A DNA stretch of 64,000 nucleotides from Nitrospirota bacterium (GTDB lineage Bacteria; Nitrospirota; Nitrospiria; SBBL01; JAADHI01). This document shows, in pieces, positions 56,111 through 64,000 of the stretch. The position numbers and the translations under genes were made by a program. Positions within the stretch are counted from its first letter, which is position 1. Each line of letters opens with the position of its first letter. The notes under the pieces were generated by a model. It ran no database searches, was not told the origin of the DNA, and saw only the letters and a list, made by a program, of their open reading frames with translations. The stretch is from positions 1 through 64,000 of the forward strand of contig JAJDBW010000021.1 of the NCBI GenBank assembly GCA_029261155.1, in the 5' to 3' direction.

Positions 56111-57097
56111 ATGGCAAAACAAGAAGAATCGACGATCACTTGGACGCCCGACGCCGAGGCAAAACTAAAGAAGGCGCCTTTCTTTTTAAGGGGCATGGTG
56201 CGTAAGCTTTCGGAAAAAAAGGCCCGCGAGGCGGGTATTGATCTTATCACCGAAGAGGTTCTCGCGAAGTTTAAAGACAAGATGATGAACCCGATGATCG
56301 CGGAAGGCACTGGCACCTCACATGCGGCGGCGGGGGTGGAAACGCAGCCCTTGGCCTGGACCCGTGAGGCGACGGAGCGACTCGAAACCGTGCCCGAGTT
56401 TATTCGTGGGATGATCAAAAAAATCGCCGAGGAAGTCGCTTTGGAACGCGGTCACCTTGAAGTTGATTTGGCCCTCTTAAAAAAGGCGGAAGCCCTGGGT
56501 GATACCCAGGAAGATGCCTCGCGTCCGGCAATGGCATGGACCGATGCGGCGAAGGTTCGCCTCGAACAAAAAATCGCCGAAGCGCCCGATATGGCGCGTG
56601 ACTTCGTTCGTGACATGTTAAAAAACGATGCCGAAGACCTTGCGCGGGAGATGGGATTAGAGCGGATTGATCTGGCGGCGGCCACGCAAATCTGGGATGC
56701 GCCCAAAAGCGATGTGACTTGGAGCGAAGAAGCGCACAAGCGTTTGATGACCTCACCCGACTTCGTTCGCAGCGGCATCAAAAAGGCGGCGGAGCGCCGC
56801 GCCCGCAAGATGGGGCTGACGACCATCGGTTCGGAGCATTTGACAGGCTTTAGAAACGAGGCCATGATGAAGGCAATGAAACGGCTCCGTTCTTTTGGTT
56901 ATGACGAAATGACCTTCGACGGTTTCGAGGATGCCAAAGAAAAAATCAATCGCCTCAAAGACAATCCCGAAGCCTCAAAACGCTTAGAGGACATTAAGTC
57001 CTATATGGAAAAAAAGGGAGATATCGGCCTGATCGATGAGGAAATGCTCGATCGGATGAAGGATTACTTAAAAGACCCCACCAAGAAAAAGATGTAA
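56111..57097 (+). CDS. Tandem PCP_red-repeat protein
   Basis: A 328-residue protein built of four PCP_red repeats starting near residues 14, 82, 141 and 202 (WTPDAEAKLKKAPFFLRGMV, WTREATERLETVPEFIRGMI, WTDAAKVRLEQ, WSEEAHKRLMTSPDFVRSGI), spaced 59-68 residues apart, and a C-terminal coiled, Lys/Glu-rich tail ending LKDPTKKKM. The third repeat has an insertion of about three residues. There is no other domain and no membrane segment. It is the third gene of the cassette and may serve as a soluble carrier or scaffold. AAGGA lies before the ATG. Confidence 0.8.
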   Translation: MAKQEESTITWTPDAEAKLKKAPFFLRGMVRKLSEKKAREAGIDLITEEVLAKFKDKMMNPMIAEGTGTSHAAAGVETQPLAWTREATERLETVPEFIRGMIKKIAEEVALERGHLEVDLALLKKAEALGDTQEDASRPAMAWTDAAKVRLEQKIAEAPDMARDFVRDMLKNDAEDLAREMGLERIDLAAATQIWDAPKSDVTWSEEAHKRLMTSPDFVRSGIKKAAERRARKMGLTTIGSEHLTGFRNEAMMKAMKRLRSFGYDEMTFDGFEDAKEKINRLKDNPEASKRLEDIKSYMEKKGDIGLIDEEMLDRMKDYLKDPTKKKM

Positions 57098-57136
57098 CGA
57101 AGCCCTTCCTTATGGAGGACCTCAATTGGAGTTGGA

Positions 57137-57598
57137 TTGAATTTTTCTGCTGTTCTGAATCATTGGTTGCACCTCCTTTCCGTCATCGTGTGGATCGGCG
57201 GTTCCGCTTATCAAGTGTTTGTCCTCTCTCCCCTGATTAAATCGGGAGATCTCCCTTCAAAAACCCTCGTACAGATGTTGCGTCGCTTCCGGAACGTGTC
57301 CCTGGTCGCCCTTATTGTCCTGGTGGTGACCGGCGGAATTAATCTTGGCATCCGGCGTGCCGGTCATGAAAGCTTTCCGCCGGGCTATGTGTCTGCGCTG
57401 GCCGTGAAAGTTTTTTTGGTTGTGGCCATGGGTTCCGGCCTTTTAGTCGGTTATGTCCGTTCTGCCGATGACGAAAACAAAAAGGAAAGCGGATCGGATC
57501 AGTCGGCACTTCCGGGTTTTGGTACCACCAAGGTGACCTTTGCCTTTGGCATTATTGTGATTTTCTTGGCCTCAATGCTCAGGCAGTGGAAGTTCTAA
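57137..57598 (+). CDS. CopD/HemJ-like four-helix membrane protein
   Basis: A 153-residue integral membrane protein with about four helices (near residues 6-26, 52-72, 84-104 and 130-148). The first holds His 9 and His 12 in LNHWLHLLSVIVWIGG, the sequence typical of CopD-like and HemJ-like proteins, which bind haem or copper; further on it has VALIVLVVTGGINLGIRRAGHE. HemJ oxidises protoporphyrinogen with haem b as electron acceptor, CopD moves copper; which applies cannot be told. It starts with TTG (57137) 39 bases after the PCP_red gene, GGAGT in front, and closes the cassette. Confidence 0.72.
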   Translation: MNFSAVLNHWLHLLSVIVWIGGSAYQVFVLSPLIKSGDLPSKTLVQMLRRFRNVSLVALIVLVVTGGINLGIRRAGHESFPPGYVSALAVKVFLVVAMGSGLLVGYVRSADDENKKESGSDQSALPGFGTTKVTFAFGIIVIFLASMLRQWKF

Positions 57599-57652
57599 AC
57601 GCGATTCACTCAGGCGGCTTGCGCCTTGATCCCTGCTTTTCTTGAATGCCGA

Positions 57653-58258
57653 ATGACTTCATCTTTGACCTTTCTTTTTAAAAGACAGTTTATCCAGAAA
57701 ATTGCATTATTTAGTTTTATTCTTCTTGTCCTTCCGCTTCCGAAACTCTTCGCCATCCACGCGATTTTAAAAGACGGAGAAGCCCTTCCCAGGACAGTCG
57801 AATCAATCACACTGGAGATGCCGATTGAATCCTTTCTACAAAAAAATGAAGGGGAGTTAGAAGTGCCGGCGGCGATCGGGCAGTTCGAAGACGAGCGGCG
57901 CTTTCAACTCGATTCCTTCCCCAGCCGTCGCGGCATCGATAATCTCATTGTCGATTTTTTTCAAGGCATCTTGTTTCGCATCGAAGTGAACTATCTGCCT
58001 TTGGACAAAGACGCTTCGACAGTCGAGCACCTGATCGAAACCTGGTCTCGGCGATTCGGTCCGCCTCGGATCAATGTCCTTCCGGAAACCCGGCTCCTGT
58101 TTTGGGACGACGGCGCAACGCGTTTAATTTTAGCGATCGAAGATGCACCCAAGGCCCAACTCTATTCGGTGACCTATATCGACGATGACTTGTTTCACCG
58201 TATTAGCCGCGAACGGGTGCAACGGGAAACATCGGGCCAATCCAGTTATGGCAAATAA
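57653..58258 (+). CDS. Exported hypothetical protein
   Basis: About 200 residues, with a hydrophobic N-terminal segment (FIQKIALFSFILLVLPLPKL, about 14-33) as signal peptide. The mature part (QFEDERRFQLDSFPSRRGID, FFQGILFRIEVNYLP, TLIETWSRRFGPPRI-type) is a compact alpha/beta domain of unknown family. It lies 27-54 bases after the CopD-like gene on the same strand. The start at 57653 (MTSSLTFLFKRQ) is preferred to a TTG at 57626. It could be an accessory of the cassette, but only position supports this. Confidence 0.6.
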   Translation: MTSSLTFLFKRQFIQKIALFSFILLVLPLPKLFAIHAILKDGEALPRTVESITLEMPIESFLQKNEGELEVPAAIGQFEDERRFQLDSFPSRRGIDNLIVDFFQGILFRIEVNYLPLDKDASTVEHLIETWSRRFGPPRINVLPETRLLFWDDGATRLILAIEDAPKAQLYSVTYIDDDLFHRISRERVQRETSGQSSYGK

Positions 58259-58402
58259 GTTTTGTTGTTAGGCCCTATTTTCCAAGCACGGGACAAATAT
58301 TCGCGAATGAATAAAAAATAAGGACTCATGTCTCGGATGGGAAAATCGTCGGAAAACCCAGAAGGCAGTCGAAAAATGAGCACAAGTAAAGTGGGAGCCC
58401 TG

Positions 58403-58436
58403 TTCTCCACAGATATTGTGGATAACCTATGGATAA
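58403..58436. other. Cluster of three DnaA-box-like 9-mers
   Basis: TTCTCCACA (8 of 9 to TTATCCACA, plus strand) at 58403-58411, a perfect TGTGGATAA (the reverse of TTATCCACA) at 58417-58425, and TATGGATAA (8 of 9) at 58428-58436 stand within 34 bases, in front of an AT-rich stretch. This is an arrangement of a DnaA-binding site, possibly a titration site or part of an origin. dnaA, dnaN and gyrB are not in the window. Confidence 0.5.
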
Positions 58437-58736
58437 AGGAAAATCAAACAAGGTCTCGGCTAGATTCCCAGACGAGATCACCAAACTGCATAAGAAAGAG
58501 GCAGTTTTTAATTCATAAAAATCAATGCTTTAGGTTAAGAAAGCGGTCTTTATCCCTTTAAGGTCTTCCCTTCGAACTCGCCCCTTGTGGGTAGCGCTAC
58601 TATATGTTGACAAAAGGATTCGAAGGCTACAAGATATCGATTTTCGATTTAAAAAAACGGCATCTGCTCAATTCGATATTGGTCGTATAGTTTTTTTGGG
58701 GAGTGCATGTTGTTTATTTGGGGGAGATGGGTAGGA

Positions 58737-58765
58737 TTGTCAATTGAAACAAGATATGATATAAG
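58737..58765 (+). promoter_or_regulatory. Promoter of the PilZ gene
   Basis: TTGTCA (5 of 6), a 17-base spacer and TATAAG (5 of 6) lie immediately before the PilZ start; the predicted start site (about 58772) coincides with the ATG, so the transcript could have little or no leader. Confidence 0.45.
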
Positions 58766-58771
58766 GCGACT

Positions 58772-59134
58772 ATGAATAAGAGACTACACCTCCGGGTCCC
58801 ATTTTCTGGAAAAGCAAAATTAGTGGCGGGGAAAGCCGCAGCCGAAGTCACCATCAGTAACATGAGTCTCGGCGGCCTGTTATTTCATACCTCAGAGGAG
58901 TTTGATCTCGGCAAGGAAGTGATCATCAACATCTCTGGGACCTATCGCAGAAAAAGCTTCGACGAAAAAGTTATCGGTAGAATCGTGGCCGTCCACCGGG
59001 GCGCCGTTGGGAATTCCTTCGGGATTCGATTTTTAAGTTATCTAAACGCCGAGAGAGAACCTTCTCTTTTTTCCTGGGTGGAGAGCCACAAAGATAAACC
59101 CTCGCCCTCGTTTTTACGGAACAGTCGAGAATAA
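58772..59134 (+). CDS. PilZ-domain protein
   Basis: A 120-residue single PilZ domain, a cyclic di-GMP receptor. The first motif R-x3-R is read as RLHLRVPF and the second (D/N)-x-S-x2-G as NMSLGGLLF, followed by VIIN..GTYRRK and GIRFLSYL. An Asn in place of Asp in the second motif is common and does not rule out binding. No GGDEF or EAL protein lies in the window. It may act on type IV pili (pilT at 46 kb) or another effector. It and the lipoprotein gene 20 bases on are probably one unit. Confidence 0.85.
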   Translation: MNKRLHLRVPFSGKAKLVAGKAAAEVTISNMSLGGLLFHTSEEFDLGKEVIINISGTYRRKSFDEKVIGRIVAVHRGAVGNSFGIRFLSYLNAEREPSLFSWVESHKDKPSPSFLRNSRE

Positions 59135-59154
59135 GATAACCTCGGAAAAGCGTC

Positions 59155-59616
59155 GTGCCTGAAGCCCAAACCCAAAAAGATAAGCGCGTCGAATTGCTCC
59201 CCTGCCCCAAATTAAAAACGGCATTATTTTTTATTGCCTTATTGGCCTTGTCCGCTTGTGCCCAGCATCGCAGCCTCCGCATCTCCTTGCCCGAATCCCG
59301 GCTTCCGTTTGACCAGGCCTGGGCCTCTTCTTTAGATGCGAGTCTGCTTTACTATGAACGCATTGCCATTGACGATAAGGAATCGGGTTACTTCCAAACC
59401 ACTTGGGACATCCACAAGGTCGGCCTCATTATTGGTAATCCGGTCAAAAGAAGCCGTTTAATCGGCCGCGTCACAAACAAAGCGCCCTTTCGACTCGATC
59501 TCGACATCCAACAAGAGGCCTTTTCCATGGAATTGGGGCGCTGGGTTCGCGATGCGCCCGATAAAAAACGCTTGAGCGAAATTGTCGATAAAATGCGTAA
59601 CCGGCTTTTGTTTTAG
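59155..59616 (+). CDS. Putative lipoprotein, function unknown
   Basis: A 153-residue protein beginning with GTG. A hydrophobic stretch (LKTALFFIALLALSAC, about 19-35) ends with a lipobox LSAC, where Cys 36 or so would be lipidated. The mature part (FDQAWASSLDASLLYYERIAID, RVTNKAPFRLDLDIQQEA) has no family I recognise. It lies 20 bases after the PilZ gene, so it is probably cotranscribed with it. Confidence 0.6.
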   Translation: MPEAQTQKDKRVELLPCPKLKTALFFIALLALSACAQHRSLRISLPESRLPFDQAWASSLDASLLYYERIAIDDKESGYFQTTWDIHKVGLIIGNPVKRSRLIGRVTNKAPFRLDLDIQQEAFSMELGRWVRDAPDKKRLSEIVDKMRNRLLF

Positions 59617-59691
59617 TTCGACGTTTTTCCTGAGCCATGCTGTCAGAGCCATTCTGATTCTTTATCGCGAGTTCATGTTTATCAATCGGTC

Positions 59692-60765
59692 GTGCGTCCG
59701 CCCCATGCCATGCTAGCAAAGCTATACAGTGCCGTGCTCTATGGGGTTGAAGCCCACCCGATCGACGTCGAAATCGATTTATCGCAGGGGCTTCCTCTGC
59801 TGTCCATCGTCGGGCTTCCCGATCTTGCGGTCAAAGAAAGTAAGGACCGCCTCCGCTCCGCCATTAAAAACACCGGCTTCCATTTTCCCGTTAAAAAAAT
59901 CACCGTTAATTTAGCTCCTGCCGATCTCAAAAAAGAAGGCTCGGCCTTCGATCTGCCCATGGCCCTGGGGGTTTTGGCCGCTGACGGCGTTGTCAAAGAA
60001 GGTCGGCTCGAAAACTATTTGGTTGTTGGCGAACTCTCACTCGATGGCCGAATCAAGGCGATTAAAGGCGCACTGCCCATTGCGATTCTGGCGAAAAAGC
60101 TGGGGATGGATGGAATTATCCTACCGGCCCAAAATGGGCCCGAGGCGGCAGTGGTTTCGGGCATCAAAGTCTTGGGCATGGAGACCCTGCCTCAGGTCGT
60201 CGAATTTGCCAATGGAAATCAGGAGGTCAGCCCCGTCACCGTCGATCTCGATGTCCTCTTTGCCCAGAGTACCGACTATGCCGACGATTATTTCGAGGTG
60301 AAAGGACAGGCCCATGCCAAGCGGGCCCTGGAGATCGCCGCAGCTGGCGGGCATAATCTCCTCATGGTCGGACCACCCGGTTCGGGTAAAACCATGTTGG
60401 CGAAACGCTTCCCGAGTATTCTTCCCCGCATCGGTTTTGAAGAGTCCCTCGAGGCGACGCAGGTGCATAGTGTGATCGGCATTCTCGGCGGCAAGCATCC
60501 GCTTTTAACCATCCGGCCCTTTCGCGCCCCGCATCATACGATATCCGATGCCGGACTCATCGGCGGCGGACAGATCCCGCGCCCCGGCGAAGTCAGCCTG
60601 GCCCACAACGGCGTCCTTTTTCTCGACGAGCTTCCCGAGTTTAAACGCAACGTCTTGGAGGTCCTTCGCCAGCCGCTCGAAGAGGGGAAGGTCACCATCT
60701 CCCGCGCCACAGCATCTTTAACCTATCCGGCCCAATTCATGCTCGTCGCCGCGATGAACCCCTGA
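59692..60765 (+). pseudogene. comM: ComM/YifB (Mg-chelatase-like), 5' part, cut by an integrated element
   Basis: The first 357 of about 510 residues of the AAA+ helicase ComM, which extends heteroduplex DNA branches in natural transformation. Seen are the N-terminal domain ([41 protein letters not shown]), Walker [16 protein letters not shown], the [17 protein letters not shown] motif and LFLDELPEF. The frame stops at AAMNP, exactly where intact members continue as NPCPCG, and foreign sequence begins. The missing C-terminal third is expected beyond the right edge of the element. It starts with GTG 59692 or near ATG 59707 ([10 protein letters not shown]). The protein product is probably not functional. 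Confidence 0.9.
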
Positions 60766-62317
60766 CGTTGTGGTGCCTTCGAGTCATGTCTAAAGAGGAA
60801 GGGAGGTAACAGAGGTTGATGGTTACTTCGTCTGATCCAATGGTAATTTTTTCGACAAGGTTCTCGACGACCTTCCTCTTTTCATCCCGAACAAGAGTCG
60901 GCCACTTGGTGTAAAGGTCTTTGGCCTCGGTCAAAATCTGATCGCTTGAGATGTAGCGGATCTTTAAAAAATCGATCTCGCCTTGCAGTTGAGGGATCTG
61001 TTCTTCGAGTTGAAGCCGCCGGTCTTCCAGGGGCTGGTACTTGATGACAAACCCGTCTTTGGTGATCTTCTCATCAAACAGAAGGTTGTAGACCGTATCG
61101 ATCCCCTTTCTGACCTTGGTAAGTTCTTCCGACAGAATACGGAGTAATTTTTCCTTTTCCTTGATCTTTTGATCGGCGTTTTCCATGTAGCCGGTGATTT
61201 CTTTCGGAGAACAGAAATAGGTTTTGAGTTGTTCGTGGAAGACTCCTTCAAGGTCGGCCACGCTGATCTTGTTTCGGCAGGTGTAGCAGATGTATTTGGG
61301 TGAATTGGAGGGGACGTACATCTTGGTCTTGCAATTACAAAAGGCAACGCCGGTGAACAGATGGACGGCTTTTCTTGTCGGTGGTTTACGGTTCTTTCGG
61401 CGCTCATCCAAGATCATGTTGCACTGATCCCATAGTTCTTCCGAGACAACCGGCTCCACCTTGGTGATGACCCACTCATTTTTGGGTTTTAAGACCCATT
61501 GCTTGCCTTCTCCCAGGCTTTTTGTGTAGTTGGCTCTCCGTTCCCCTTTGGCCGTGGGATCACGAATCAGGCGCTCGATGGTGGTGTCGGTGAATTTTGC
61601 CCCTTTCCTTGTCCGGTGTCCGGCTTCGGTGAGCAGCCTTGCAACCGTCTTTCTTCTTCGGTGTTCTAAAAACATCTCAAAGATGAGTTTGCGGACCGGC
61701 GCTTCCTTGGGATCGGGAACCAACTTCCGGTGTTCATTGTACCGGTAGCCAAAGGGGGCGGCCCCGCCCAAGGGCTTGCCGAGCTTTGCCCGGATCGGGA
61801 CCGAAGCACGAATACGGGACGCGATCTCTTCCCGCTCCCATTCGGCCAAGCCCGCAATCATCGTGTAAAAGAACCTCCCAGCCGGTGTGGAGGTGTCGAT
61901 GGACTCTTGGAGAGAGATGAGATCGGCATTGTGTTGTTGGAAGAAATCAGAGAATTCCAAGAGTTCCCTGGTATTACGGGCGAGCCGGGCGACTTTTGAA
62001 AAAATAAGGCCGGTGATATGACCACTTTTTATGTCTTTGAGCATCCGCTGAGCTTCGGGATGGGAAATGACCGACTTTCCGCTGACGGCCTCAAGGTGAT
62101 AGACCTCTTTGACTTCCCAATCTCTGGAGACGACGTAGGACTCTGCGCGTTTTTGGTGATGTTCCGGGCTGTCGCCTCCGGCTTGTTCTTCGGTCGAGAC
62201 ACGAATCCAGATACCAACGTGCTTTCCTTTCGAGGATTCTTCCGATAAGAGATGTTTGCTGGAATCGCGTAAAAGCGTCGGCATGATCAAACGATTGAGG
62301 TTGTTTTCATCGTTCAT
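60737..62317 (-). CDS. Large serine recombinase (integrase)
   Basis: A 526-residue site-specific recombinase. The N-terminal resolvase domain (about 30-175) has the catalytic Ser in [11 protein letters not shown], plus [13 protein letters not shown] and [19 protein letters not shown]; then a recombinase domain ([33 protein letters not shown]), a zinc ribbon ([12 protein letters not shown] ... CYTC) and a coiled-coil region (about 385-470). It inserts an element at its attachment site, here within comM. Its stop codon lies inside comM: the last eight residues or so (RGSSRRRA) are read from comM antisense sequence, a sign that integration itself made the present C-terminus. The start [10 protein letters not shown] is uncertain by a few codons. 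Confidence 0.95.
   Translation of the reverse strand: MNDENNLNRLIMPTLLRDSSKHLLSEESSKGKHVGIWIRVSTEEQAGGDSPEHHQKRAESYVVSRDWEVKEVYHLEAVSGKSVISHPEAQRMLKDIKSGHITGLIFSKVARLARNTRELLEFSDFFQQHNADLISLQESIDTSTPAGRFFYTMIAGLAEWEREEIASRIRASVPIRAKLGKPLGGAAPFGYRYNEHRKLVPDPKEAPVRKLIFEMFLEHRRRKTVARLLTEAGHRTRKGAKFTDTTIERLIRDPTAKGERRANYTKSLGEGKQWVLKPKNEWVITKVEPVVSEELWDQCNMILDERRKNRKPPTRKAVHLFTGVAFCNCKTKMYVPSNSPKYICYTCRNKISVADLEGVFHEQLKTYFCSPKEITGYMENADQKIKEKEKLLRILSEELTKVRKGIDTVYNLLFDEKITKDGFVIKYQPLEDRRLQLEEQIPQLQGEIDFLKIRYISSDQILTEAKDLYTKWPTLVRDEKRKVVENLVEKITIGSDEVTINLCYLPSSLDMTRRHHNVRGSSRRRA
60756..60770. other. Attachment junction (attL) in comM
   Basis: The comM reading CCC TGA replaces the usual Cys-Pro-Cys codons just after AAMNP, so the crossover lies at or just before 60764. 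The bases AACCCCTG are shared by the expected comM site and could hold the core dinucleotide. Exact borders need the right end. Confidence 0.6.
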
Positions 62318-62462
62318 GGCGTTGTGACTCCTGTTTTAGTTTTTGGTTTTGTGAGGTAAATCGATTTCACGTATATATCACTCTGGCAGATGAGATGCAA
62401 TGAGAGGGAGCGAAAATGATTGAAATTAGATAGGGTCTGGAAATGTTTAGCTGACGGTAGGG

Positions 62463-63983
62463 CTATTTTTTAGTATCTATTCGTACTCCCAGCTGTTTTA
62501 GAGAACGTAAAGGCTCTATTAACTCTTTTGCATAGTTTTTGCTGATAAGCGCATCTGCTTCTCTTAGAGCTACTTCTTTATAAGTTGTATTTGCAGACAT
62601 TTCCTCTCTTGCCCAATAAAAAGCGGCGATTGATGCCGCGCGATTATCCTGGGCTTTTTTGAATCTAGCAATAGCTTCTTTATACAACTTCCTCCCTTGT
62701 TCTAGATTTCCTTTTCGAAATTCTAATAGCCCTTCTGTTGCGAGCACAGTATTTCGGTATGGATTTGTTTCATCTATATTGTGAATTTTTGATAGTTCCT
62801 TTTCTGCATCCTGGACTCTCCCGATGGATGCGAGTGAAAATATGTAATTATTCCTTAACAATATACTGTCTGGAGAAATCAATCTTGCATCTTCAATCAT
62901 TTTAATGGATTTATTATGGTTTTGGAAGCACGTTGAAGCAATATAAGATGCAAAAACAACAGGGCGTGACGTAAACGGCTGGAAATAAAACCACTTTTCA
63001 GCAAATTCAAGAGCAGTACTATAATCTTCTTCTCGGAAAGCACGACGAGCCGTAGCTTCATATGGTGCTATCACTTCCTTACCAAGTTCCAAAGAATCTT
63101 GGCCTATTTTTTCTAAAAGCCACTCTGCTTGAGCTACCGTATTTTCGTTAGGGTTACTCAAGGCTTTAGAAAGAAGTTTTTTTGATTTACTTCTGGCTCC
63201 ATGTTGAGCTTCTAATGTACTCAAAGTCGCGGCTAGTTCATTAATCGACCAGGAAGACAATTCATCGTTATTGAGCATCGCTCTAGCAGCTTTAATGAGG
63301 TGAGGTTTTTGTTTCGATCTTTCAGAAATAGCAATTTCAGTGGAAGTAATCCAAGGGTCATACTTTGCAAGTTCAGAACTACGTAAATAATGCAGTGCTT
63401 TTTGGGGGTCGTCAAAGTGGACAAACAGTCGTGCTGCTGATCTCAGGACAAAACGATTGTTTGGCGCTATAGCAATGGCAATCTCCATGTATCGTTTAGC
63501 TTTTTCATGTTGATTGAGTAAAGTATAGTAAAAAGCCAAATCAGCATAAACGATTGCATTACGTGGATATACTTTAAGAATACGTTTCAAGTTAGCTATC
63601 TGTTGTTTGTGAAAATCCCCATGTAGATCTAAACCAATTCCCCCAATTTCCCCTCTGTTTTTACCAGCCAAATAAGCAGTCGCAATCTCTTTTCCGAACT
63701 TGGAAATGTGATCTTTTCTTTTTAGAATAGTCTCTGCTGTATTGATTAGGTCTGGTTTAGAATATTCTCTAAGAATTAATGCTGTCCCAACTAGGTCAAT
63801 CGCATCTGAAATTCTCTTTTTAGACTGCCATTGCAAAAGCTTCTTATCCAGAATTTTTAAGTCGGATTTTGGATGGAGGTCAGTGGAGCTTATAGGTTCA
63901 AGGTCTCCCAGGATATTAGCGGTGCTAAATGGATACCATCTAGGAATTACTTGTCGATTATTATCTTCGTAAATTCCACTCAT
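62463..63983 (-). CDS. TPR-repeat protein in the integrated element
   Basis: A 506-residue protein mostly of tetratricopeptide-like helices: KVYPRNAIVYADLAFYYTLL, AIAIAPNNRFVLRSAARLF, DARLISPDSILLRNNYIFSL and LATEGLLEFRKGNLEQGRKLY. The first 90 residues (YEDNNRQVIPRWYPFSTANI) are not TPR and are not recognised. It has no catalytic motif in view, and its base composition is more AT-rich than the host genes. Its ATG overlaps the end of a longer gene by 4 bases (see next entry), so it is the second gene of an operon in the element. A defence or toxin-antitoxin-like role is possible but has no direct support. Confidence 0.75.
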   Translation of the reverse strand: MSGIYEDNNRQVIPRWYPFSTANILGDLEPISSTDLHPKSDLKILDKKLLQWQSKKRISDAIDLVGTALILREYSKPDLINTAETILKRKDHISKFGKEIATAYLAGKNRGEIGGIGLDLHGDFHKQQIANLKRILKVYPRNAIVYADLAFYYTLLNQHEKAKRYMEIAIAIAPNNRFVLRSAARLFVHFDDPQKALHYLRSSELAKYDPWITSTEIAISERSKQKPHLIKAARAMLNNDELSSWSINELAATLSTLEAQHGARSKSKKLLSKALSNPNENTVAQAEWLLEKIGQDSLELGKEVIAPYEATARRAFREEDYSTALEFAEKWFYFQPFTSRPVVFASYIASTCFQNHNKSIKMIEDARLISPDSILLRNNYIFSLASIGRVQDAEKELSKIHNIDETNPYRNTVLATEGLLEFRKGNLEQGRKLYKEAIARFKKAQDNRAASIAAFYWAREEMSANTTYKEVALREADALISKNYAKELIEPLRSLKQLGVRIDTKK

Positions 63984-64000
63984 AAGAATTTATTCTCCGC
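63980..64000 (-). CDS. 3' end of an upstream gene in the element (partial)
   Basis: Reading minus-strand from the window edge, the last codons AENKFL are followed by TGA, whose TG is shared with the ATG of the TPR gene (ATGA). This fits a translationally coupled upstream gene that lies outside the window; seven codons are too few to identify it. Confidence 0.35.
   Translation of the reverse strand, partial: AENKFL

Larger units (their letters stand above)
58259..58771. other. 513-bp AT-rich intergenic region with DnaA-box cluster
   Basis: No gene can be supported; a 77-residue frame at 58328-58561 runs through the DnaA boxes and has no domain. The second half is AT-rich. The cluster of DnaA-type 9-mers is at 58403-58436 and a promoter at 58737-58765, listed separately. 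Confidence 0.6.
60764..64000. mobile_element. Left end of an integrated element inserted in comM
   Basis: From the break in comM (about 60760-60766) to the window edge, all genes are of another kind: a large serine recombinase facing the junction and a TPR protein with clearly lower GC content. comM is a known integration site for genomic islands, for example in Acinetobacter. The right end and the rest of comM are not in view, so the size is unknown. Confidence 0.85.

Noticed and set aside
51985-57097. Bacteriochlorophyll synthesis cluster
   Set aside because: PCP_red repeats are present, but no BchB/ChlB, BchN, BchL or other photosynthesis genes are in the window.
58328-58561. A 77-residue frame in the gap before the PilZ gene
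   Set aside because: It runs through the DnaA-box cluster, has no ribosome binding site and no recognisable domain.

Overview
The window is a 64-kb piece of a Gram-negative, non-photosynthetic bacterial chromosome of roughly 50% G+C. The cell type follows from a TonB-like anchor protein, PilT, PilZ, lipoproteins, a PEP-CTERM surface protein and an MltD-type transglycosylase. Dense housekeeping operons, many c-type-cytochrome/radical-SAM/universal-stress genes and several small proteins of a kind I associate with Nitrospira-like bacteria suggest the phylum Nitrospirota. This is an inference from gene content; no rRNA gene is present to confirm it.

Layout. 0.6-1.8 kb: a monoheme cytochrome c with a predicted barrel body. 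1.9-10.4 kb (minus strand): DAHP synthase, a 55-residue protein, a membrane protein, then pcm-cysS-rlmB and thrS-infC-rpmI-rplT, with a tRNA-Val(GAC). 10.4-18.8 kb (plus strand): a PEP-CTERM lamin-tail protein, protoporphyrinogen oxidase, ElbB/ES1, YqgE, a DUF4124-retropepsin protein, TatD, and a histidine kinase with a receiver-only regulator. 18.9-36.5 kb: citrate synthase, a cobalamin-binding radical SAM protein, PP2C phosphatase, MltD, TldD/TldE, an M23 endopeptidase, a lipoate/octanoate transferase, cysteine synthase and HspQ. 36.7-47.2 kb: pyruvate kinase, cold shock protein, a TPR-Ser/Thr kinase with an FHA partner, Nudix, chorismate synthase, a thioredoxin-like protein, an FmdE-like protein and PilT.

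47.4-57.6 kb is the most unusual part. A PqqD-like/radical SAM-SPASM/ArsM-type methyltransferase fusion is divergent from a Crp/Fnr regulator. Two near-identical 16-bp palindromes, one in the divergent promoter and one after the regulator gene, look like its operators. Then comes a four-gene cassette: a giant protein (two Usp domains, five PCP_red repeats, three rubredoxin-like zinc ribbons), an AhbD/NirJ-like radical SAM-SPASM enzyme with one C-terminal PCP_red repeat, a protein made of four PCP_red repeats, and a CopD/HemJ-like membrane protein. PCP_red is best known from the dark-operative protochlorophyllide reductase (BchB/ChlB). Ten copies in three adjacent genes of an apparently non-phototrophic organism point to an undescribed tetrapyrrole- or metallocofactor-handling system, which I rank as the best candidate for a new system here.

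58-64 kb: an AT-rich gap with a tight DnaA-box cluster, a PilZ protein, a lipoprotein, and comM (yifB) cut at its AAMNP motif by the left end of an integrated element. The element carries a large serine recombinase, whose last codons are read from comM sequence, and a TPR protein of different base composition; it continues past the right edge of the window.
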